Shown here one piece after another: positions 24,125 through 26,094 of a stretch of 26,094 nt of DNA; within the stretch, counting starts at the first letter, position 1, and every line of letters begins with the position of its first letter. The notes beneath the pieces were generated by a model. The model saw nothing but the letters and a program-made list of their open reading frames with translations, was not told where the DNA came from and did not search any database. Source of the stretch: CAZIWJ01 sp964542855. GTDB taxonomy: Bacteria; Bacteroidota; Bacteroidia; Cytophagales; Cyclobacteriaceae. The stretch spans positions 1-26,094 of the forward strand of contig CAZIWJ010000020.1 in the NCBI GenBank assembly GCA_964542855.1, in the 5' to 3' direction. The position numbers and the translations under genes were made by a program.

Positions 24125-25984
24125 ATGTCTAGAAAATCAAATGCTTCTACCTCCCGTAGTAAGCGTACTGAAAATAAGAAAGTTTTAAGTAGCAAGGAGC
24201 GCTTTGAAGCACTAAAAAACCTGCCACCTTTTTTTAAACTGGTTTGGCAAACGAGTCCCCGACTACTCATCCTGAATGCAGTTCTTCGATTATTACGTTC
24301 AGGTATACCCGTATCCATGCTTTATGTTGGTAAGCTCATTATTGATGAGGTGATCCGCCTCAACAGCCTGGAAGGAGAAAAAGAACTACAATTCCTGTTT
24401 ATACTCATCGGTTCAGAGTTGGGCCTGGCGGTTTTATCCGATGTTTTTAACCGCTCGGTTTCCCTGATCGATAGTTTGCTGGGGGACCTTTTTTCTAATG
24501 AAACTTCTGTGAAGATAATGCAACATGCCGGAAAACTCGACCTGGTACAATTTGAAGATGCCGAGTTTTACGATAAACTGGAGCGAGCCCGACAGCAGAC
24601 CGTACGCAGAACAATATTAATATCTCAGGTTCTCGGCCAGGTACAAAGTGTTATAACCATGGCTTTTCTGGCGGCTGGTCTAATAGCTTTCAATCCGTGG
24701 TTAATTCTAATTTTAATCATTACCGTTTTTCCTGCATTTCTTGGTGAAACTTACTTTAACGAAAGAAGCTATTCGTTGAATCGTAGTTGGACCCCGGAAC
24801 GCAGGGAACTGGATTATTTCCGCTACATAGGGGCTAGCGACGATACGGCTAAAGAAGTTAAGATTTTTGGTTTATCAGATTTCCTGGCTTCGCATTTTAA
24901 GAATTTAGCCAACCGGTATTACCATGAAAATAAAAAGATCGCCATTTCGAGAGCAAGCTGGGGATCTTTATTTGCAGTTATTGGCAGTGTTGGCTATTAT
25001 TCTGCATATGTTGTTATTATATTTCAAACCATTAGTGGACAGATAACTATTGGTGATTTAACTTTCCTTTCTGGTTCGTTTATGCGGTTGAGAAATCTAT
25101 TGGAAAGTGTGTTAAACCAATTTTCTAATGTTGCTGAAAATGCTCTTTACCTCAGCGACTTCTTTGCCTTCTTTAACCTGAAGCCCAGTATTAATTCTTC
25201 ACCTGATGCATTGCAGGCTCCATTCCCTATTAAAACTGGATTTACTTTTGAAGATGTAGGCTTCCGCTATTCCAATACTGATAAGTGGGCCGTTCGTCAT
25301 TTAAATTTTACTCTTCATGCGGGAGAAAAATTGGCCCTGGTAGGAGAAAACGGAGCTGGTAAAACAACGCTTGTTAAACTACTCGCCCGTTTGTACGATC
25401 CCGATGAGGGCAGGATATTACTGGACGGTGTAGATATTCGTGAGTATGATCCGGTGTCGCTGCGTAAAACTATTGGCGTAATATTTCAGGATTTTGTTCG
25501 CTATCAGCTAACGGCGGGAAAAAATATTGCCGTTGGCAACATTGAAGAGCAAGATAATGAGAACCAAATTACAGAAGCTGCTCACAAAGGAATGGCTAAC
25601 CAGGTGATAGACAATTTACCATCTGGTTTTGACCAGATGATTGGAAGACGATTCGCGGAAGGTGTTAATCTCTCCGGAGGAGAATGGCAGAAAGTAGCTA
25701 TCAGTCGGGCTTACATGCGAGATGCTCAGGTTATGATACTTGACGAACCTACTGCTGCTCTCGATGCACGGGCCGAATATGAAGTATTCCTTCGCTTCAC
25801 TGACTTAACTAAAGGTAAGTCGGCTGTAATTATCTCTCACCGTTTTTCTACTGTACGTATGGCCGATAGAATACTCGTACTACAAAATGGGCAGCTACTT
25901 GAAATTGGCACCCATGATGAACTTTTACAAAAGGACGGGAAGTATGCCGAACTGTTCAATCTACAAGCGGAAGGATACCGTTGA
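24125..25984 (+). CDS. ABC transporter, fused permease and ATPase (peptide-exporter-like)
   Basis: Half-transporter of 619 residues: membrane domain (about 35-350) fused to an ATPase domain (about 370-615), expected to work as a homodimer exporter. Walker A GENGAGKTT (407-415), Q-loop in IFQDFVRYQLT (453-463), signature LSGGE (516-520), Walker B with DEPTAALD (540-547) and switch His572 are intact. The FQDF-x-x-Y-x-LT-x-x-x-NI pattern resembles NisT/SpaT-type peptide exporters more than MsbA, but there is no peptidase domain and no precursor or modification gene nearby. The first 30 residues are a Ser/Lys/Arg-rich tail (MSRKSNASTSRSKRTENKK) of unknown use. A 5-bp hairpin (24093-24107) lies in the leader, 17 bases before the ATG. 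A terminator follows directly. Confidence 0.9.
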   Translation: MSRKSNASTSRSKRTENKKVLSSKERFEALKNLPPFFKLVWQTSPRLLILNAVLRLLRSGIPVSMLYVGKLIIDEVIRLNSLEGEKELQFLFILIGSELGLAVLSDVFNRSVSLIDSLLGDLFSNETSVKIMQHAGKLDLVQFEDAEFYDKLERARQQTVRRTILISQVLGQVQSVITMAFLAAGLIAFNPWLILILIITVFPAFLGETYFNERSYSLNRSWTPERRELDYFRYIGASDDTAKEVKIFGLSDFLASHFKNLANRYYHENKKIAISRASWGSLFAVIGSVGYYSAYVVIIFQTISGQITIGDLTFLSGSFMRLRNLLESVLNQFSNVAENALYLSDFFAFFNLKPSINSSPDALQAPFPIKTGFTFEDVGFRYSNTDKWAVRHLNFTLHAGEKLALVGENGAGKTTLVKLLARLYDPDEGRILLDGVDIREYDPVSLRKTIGVIFQDFVRYQLTAGKNIAVGNIEEQDNENQITEAAHKGMANQVIDNLPSGFDQMIGRRFAEGVNLSGGEWQKVAISRAYMRDAQVMILDEPTAALDARAEYEVFLRFTDLTKGKSAVIISHRFSTVRMADRILVLQNGQLLEIGTHDELLQKDGKYAELFNLQAEGYR

Positions 25985-25988
25985 ACAT

Positions 25989-26021
25989 AAAAAAAAGGAA
26001 TCGTGGTGATCCCTTTTTTTT
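25989..26021. terminator. Bidirectional terminator shared by the ABC transporter gene and tRNA-Val
   Basis: A8GGAATC (25989-26002) pairs with GATCCCT8 (26008-26021) around GTGGT: 14 positions with one mismatch. The A8 arm is a T tract on the other strand, so it can end transcription from both sides. It begins four bases after the transporter stop and ends two bases from the tRNA 3' end. Confidence 0.85.
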
Positions 26022-26023
26022 CG

Positions 26024-26094
26024 TGGGTCCTACTGGGCTCGAACCAGTGACCCCCTGCTTGTAAGGCAGGTGCTCTGAACCAACTGAGCTAAGA
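26024..26094 (-). tRNA. tRNA-Val (anticodon TAC), 5' end cut by the window
   Basis: Read on the minus strand: D arm GCTC...GAGC, anticodon stem CCTGC/GCAGG with loop CTTACAA (anticodon TAC, reading GUA and probably other valine codons), variable GGGTC, T arm ACTGG-TTCGAGC-CCAGT, acceptor strand AGGACCC and discriminator A at 26024. CCA is not encoded. About four bases of the 5' acceptor strand lie beyond the window. Confidence 0.92.

Noticed and set aside
1..26094. CRISPR arrays, insertion sequences, prophage or integrase genes
   Set aside because: I saw no regularly spaced direct repeats, transposase motifs or phage proteins; the tRNA at the right edge has no attached integrase or repeated 3' end within the window.

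Overview
The window looks like chromosomal DNA of a Bacteroidota bacterium, most likely Cytophagales-like. Four things point there: Bacteroidota-style promoters (TTTG/TTG, about 21 bp, then TAnnTTTG) in place of E. coli -35/-10 boxes; almost no Shine-Dalgarno sequences; lipoboxes ending in SSC, AGC or WSC; and family variants typical of the phylum (type B L31 without zinc cysteines, a GlmU-like protein with a beta-helix tail, LytS/LytTR pairs, DUF4369-like redoxins). The genus cannot be named from sequence alone.

Layout. 1-365 is an AT-rich intergenic stretch with a terminator-like hairpin and the rpmE2 promoter. 366-4807 (+) holds rpmE2 and then a tight cluster: GlmU-like sugar nucleotidyltransferase, holB, hemC and a cyclophilin lipoprotein. 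5010-9060 (+) holds an RmlD-like reductase, a Na+/alanine-type symporter and radA. 9061-9350 has an exact -7 box followed by a strong terminator, possibly a small RNA. At 9351-10291 a PLP enzyme (-) lies back to back with the next cluster. 10292-15640 (+) is RluA-family pseudouridine synthase, aldose epimerase-like protein, serpin lipoprotein, NAD(P)HX repair enzyme and YigZ. These converge with no intervening base on a minus-strand block, 15641-21399, that reads (in transcription order) PBP4, LytS-type kinase, LytTR regulator and M14 peptidase. 21528-23326 (+) holds a hypothetical protein and a thioredoxin-like protein. 23431-24054 (-) is a decayed FtsX/MacB-type permease. 24125-25984 (+) is a peptide-exporter-like ABC transporter, separated by one bidirectional terminator from a tRNA-Val (-) cut by the window edge.

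Most genes are housekeeping or envelope functions, and I see no mobile element, CRISPR array or clear new multi-gene system. The observations most worth following are the permease pseudogene, the possible small RNA after radA, the serpin with a short non-canonical reactive loop, the delta-prime subunit without its zinc cysteines, and the lone NisT-like exporter.
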